Shown here: positions 62,069 through 64,000 of the stretch, in pieces
Numbering within the stretch: the first letter of the stretch is position 1
How the letters are laid out: each line of letters starts with the position of its first letter
Position numbers and translations under genes: made by a program
Assembly (NCBI GenBank): GCA_026225055.1
Contig: JAMFSA010000029.1
Span: forward strand, 62,001 to 126,000
From: Mucilaginibacter xinganensis
GTDB lineage: Bacteria; Bacteroidota; Bacteroidia; Sphingobacteriales; Sphingobacteriaceae
Direction of reading: 5' to 3'
Length of the DNA stretch: 64,000 nt
The notes under the pieces: model-generated
Databases searched by the model: none
Seen by the model: only the letters and a program-made list of their open reading frames with translations
Told to the model about the DNA's origin: nothing

Positions 62069-63163
62069 ATGAACATGCCTCGGATCAAGATCATCATAAT
62101 TACTTGCTGCTTAATCCTGACTGCAAGCGTAACAGAAGCTCAGAGTATAACTGCAAAGCCTGACTGGATAAGGCCCGATAACGAAAAATCGTCGCCCATA
62201 TGGGGCATTCATAATGGCATTGTGGTAAGCCTTTGGCCTGCATCAATTGAAAAAGGCGGGCCGGGTTATGAGGGAGGCCCGCGTGGATTGCTGCGCATAG
62301 GTTATGAATATGGTGGTACAGTTTATCTGATAAATTACATCGCGGTTGAACCCGTTGTTGACGGCGACATGGAGTTTAGCGAAGTAACTGAATCGAAAGT
62401 AGATGGCAAATGGGGTAAATTGTTCTGGGCGGCTGATAGTATAGATAATGAGAGCTTTTCTCCCTATGCATCAACCCGCGGTAAAATAACTCACCCGGAT
62501 AGTAAACACCCTGCGGTTGAAGAGCTCTCGTTATATGTATTTATGGAGAAGTTTTTGGATGGTGCTGCCCCCTATCTTAAACTAAGTATCCGCAGCGATA
62601 ATCCCGGCGAGCTGTGTCTGCAAATATTTAACCATGATGGTAGCGCCAAAATGGAACGATGCGCATTAACAGCAACCATGGGGAATTATTCAAGATTAAG
62701 GTTGTTATATCTGAAAAATAAAGTAGTGGACTCAAGACAATTGTTTACAGGTTATAATGACATTGAGTTTGCCGAGAAAGACCCCTACCCGGCTAAAGAA
62801 ATGATTAGGAACAGCAAAAGCGATTATGTGGTATATGCAGAATCAAACGAAACATTTAATGAACTGGCTTCATGGCCCCAGCAGAAAAAATATTTGTCAG
62901 CATGGGGCTGGCGATATCGCCCGTTCTATAAGCTTACCCAATACTGGAAGGTTGATTCGGCAGATTATGACCCATCATTATTAGTCAGGGTAAATGGAAG
63001 GGCAAAATACTGGGGTGGTGATAGCGCTGATAAAAGTAAATACATGGATGTACCCGGCGGCCCGGCATTTGAAAACTTTGAGCTCCGTGAAAATTACCAT
63101 GCCGGGCAAAAGTTTTACTTCGGCCTGAGCATGAAACCTGCGAAAGAGCTGATCGCTAATTAA
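62069..63163 (+). CDS. Unknown secreted protein of the glycan locus
   Basis: Not recognised, 364 residues. N-terminal signal peptide (about 1-25, SVTEAQ), then a beta-rich body with GPGYEGGPRGLLRIGYEYGG, VEPVVDGDMEFSEVTESKVDGKWG split around conserved-looking acidic and tryptophan residues, and a C-terminal WGWRYRPFYKLTQYW. It looks like a sugar-binding beta-sandwich or an uncharacterised hydrolase. It starts 16 bases after the susD terminator, and its 3' end overlaps the convergent GH172 gene by 8 bases. A partner role for GH172 is possible. A second Met at codon 3 is an equal start candidate. Confidence 0.75.
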   Translation: MNMPRIKIIIITCCLILTASVTEAQSITAKPDWIRPDNEKSSPIWGIHNGIVVSLWPASIEKGGPGYEGGPRGLLRIGYEYGGTVYLINYIAVEPVVDGDMEFSEVTESKVDGKWGKLFWAADSIDNESFSPYASTRGKITHPDSKHPAVEELSLYVFMEKFLDGAAPYLKLSIRSDNPGELCLQIFNHDGSAKMERCALTATMGNYSRLRLLYLKNKVVDSRQLFTGYNDIEFAEKDPYPAKEMIRNSKSDYVVYAESNETFNELASWPQQKKYLSAWGWRYRPFYKLTQYWKVDSADYDPSLLVRVNGRAKYWGGDSADKSKYMDVPGGPAFENFELRENYHAGQKFYFGLSMKPAKELIAN

Positions 63164-64000
63164 CCTCCAGCTCGTCGCGCGATGGTAACTTAGGGAACGG
63201 GCCATGCGGCCCAACCTGGTACCAGAATACGGTTGACGCGATATCATCCTGTAAAGGCATATAACGCCCATCATGCCGCCAGCCGAGGTCCTGTATTGTT
63301 ACCTTCAGGTTTTTTTCAAAACGGATAGGATCGGTAATATGCCAACGGTACATACCAAAACGTTGTGCATTATTATAATGCCCATCGCCCCTTATCACCT
63401 GCGGCAAGCCTGCATAAGCGCCCGAATATTCGGTATAGGCAGTTATTTCATTGCCGTCCTTATCAGTTTTCTTGGTATCGAAGTCATACGAACCGCAAAA
63501 ATAATCCTCGGTACCAGTGCCGTTAATAGTTGGAAATTGCGTGTCGCCGTCAATATAAAATTTGATCTCACCTTCGCCCCACCAACCGTTTTTGTTTGAT
63601 CCGTAAGCTATATAAGTACCCACATACTGGCCTTTACCCTGTATGCTATCAACTAAAATAACAGGCTTTTTGTAAGAAGCTGGATTAACCCTCCTGAACT
63701 GCGCGTGAAAATAGGCCGCATCATTAGGTACTGAAGTTAAGGTATAATCAACCTGGTAATACAGCACCATATCTTCATCATCAATGTTTTCCATGGTAAT
63801 CCGGCATTTTTTGCGGAACGGCATTGGCCAGTAACAATTGAATGCACTGCCGGGGTTCACTGCTACTGGCAAGGATTGTACAGGCGAGTATTGCCCCCAG
63901 CCCATGCAAAAGAAATCGCCGACAGGTACTTCAACAGATGGTGTAGTTTCATCATCCCAGTAAAAGCGTAAAATAGAATAACGCCAGTTGCCGGTAGGTG
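63156..64000 (-). CDS. GH172 / DUF2961 family glycoside hydrolase (5' end cut by window)
   Basis: The frame is open from the right edge to the TAA at 63156; 281 codons are visible, and the true start is outside. DUF2961 marks are the tail of the RFYWDDETTPSVEVPVGDFF block (63900-64000), MENIDDEDMVLYYQVDY, INGTGTEDYFCGSYDF and GMYRWHITDPIRFEKNLKV. Characterised GH172 enzymes act on alpha-D-fructofuranosides, difructose anhydride and D-arabinofuranose (known of the family), so a furanose linkage is a plausible target. It is on the opposite strand to susCD. Confidence 0.9.
   Translation of the reverse strand, partial: PTGNWRYSILRFYWDDETTPSVEVPVGDFFCMGWGQYSPVQSLPVAVNPGSAFNCYWPMPFRKKCRITMENIDDEDMVLYYQVDYTLTSVPNDAAYFHAQFRRVNPASYKKPVILVDSIQGKGQYVGTYIAYGSNKNGWWGEGEIKFYIDGDTQFPTINGTGTEDYFCGSYDFDTKKTDKDGNEITAYTEYSGAYAGLPQVIRGDGHYNNAQRFGMYRWHITDPIRFEKNLKVTIQDLGWRHDGRYMPLQDDIASTVFWYQVGPHGPFPKLPSRDELEVN

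Overview
The window looks like a chromosomal segment of a soil or plant-associated Bacteroidota, most likely family Sphingobacteriaceae (Mucilaginibacter or Pedobacter type). The reasons are two SusC/SusD pairs, CarboxypepD_reg-type TonB receptors, a DUF4249 lipoprotein, LytTR/LytS signalling, many AraC regulators, weak Shine-Dalgarno sites, and several matches to the Bacteroidota -7 promoter element TAnnTTTG. The genus is an inference. I saw no rRNA, tRNA, insertion sequence, phage gene or CRISPR array.

Layout. (1) 1-5.8 kb: a SusD (cut by the window edge) and SusC pair on the minus strand, divergent from a FadR/FCD-type GntR regulator. Two GTnnnAC-type palindromes lie in the shared 310-base intergenic region. 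(2) 5.9-7.8 kb: a membrane-anchored AraC regulator and a small polytopic membrane protein. (3) 7.8-12.7 kb: an EmrA-EmrB-TolC type efflux operon divergent from an AraC regulator. (4) 12.8-19.4 kb: a five-gene minus-strand operon with three AhpD-fold (carboxymuconolactone-decarboxylase-like) proteins, a large TonB receptor and an MFS carrier, preceded by an unknown membrane protein. This is the best candidate here for an undescribed system. (5) 19.6-26.0 kb: a TetR regulator with visible operators and a complete RND tripartite efflux pump, closed by a very long bidirectional terminator. (6) 26.2-31.6 kb: a LytS-like kinase, LytTR regulator, STN-type TonB receptor and DUF4249 lipoprotein in one operon. 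(7) 31.9-34.9 kb: an ArsR-led operon with AHSA1/SRPBCC, DoxX, Imm32-like, YdeI-like and steroid-5-alpha-reductase-like proteins, with a double operator. (8) 34.9-42.5 kb: housekeeping and small genes, including a DUF92 membrane protein, an SF1 helicase, an RRM protein, an AraC regulator, an M3-type peptidase and an MtfA-type peptidase. (9) 42.7-64 kb: a polysaccharide or glycoconjugate utilisation locus with GH78, GH20, GH3 and GH92 on the plus strand, GH65 and GH31 on the minus strand, then SusC, SusD and an unknown secreted protein (plus), and a GH172/DUF2961 enzyme cut by the right edge (minus).

The glycan locus combines alpha-rhamnosidase, beta-hexosaminidase, beta-glucosidase-like, alpha-mannosidase and two alpha-glucosidase-type folds. 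That suggests a heterogeneous, branched glycoconjugate rather than a simple plant homopolymer. No ECF sigma/anti-sigma or hybrid two-component regulator for it is visible, so its regulator may lie to the right. Regulation is unusually readable elsewhere: four regulator genes or divergons (FadR, TetR, ArsR, and DUF92/helicase) show palindromes or -7 boxes in their upstream DNA.
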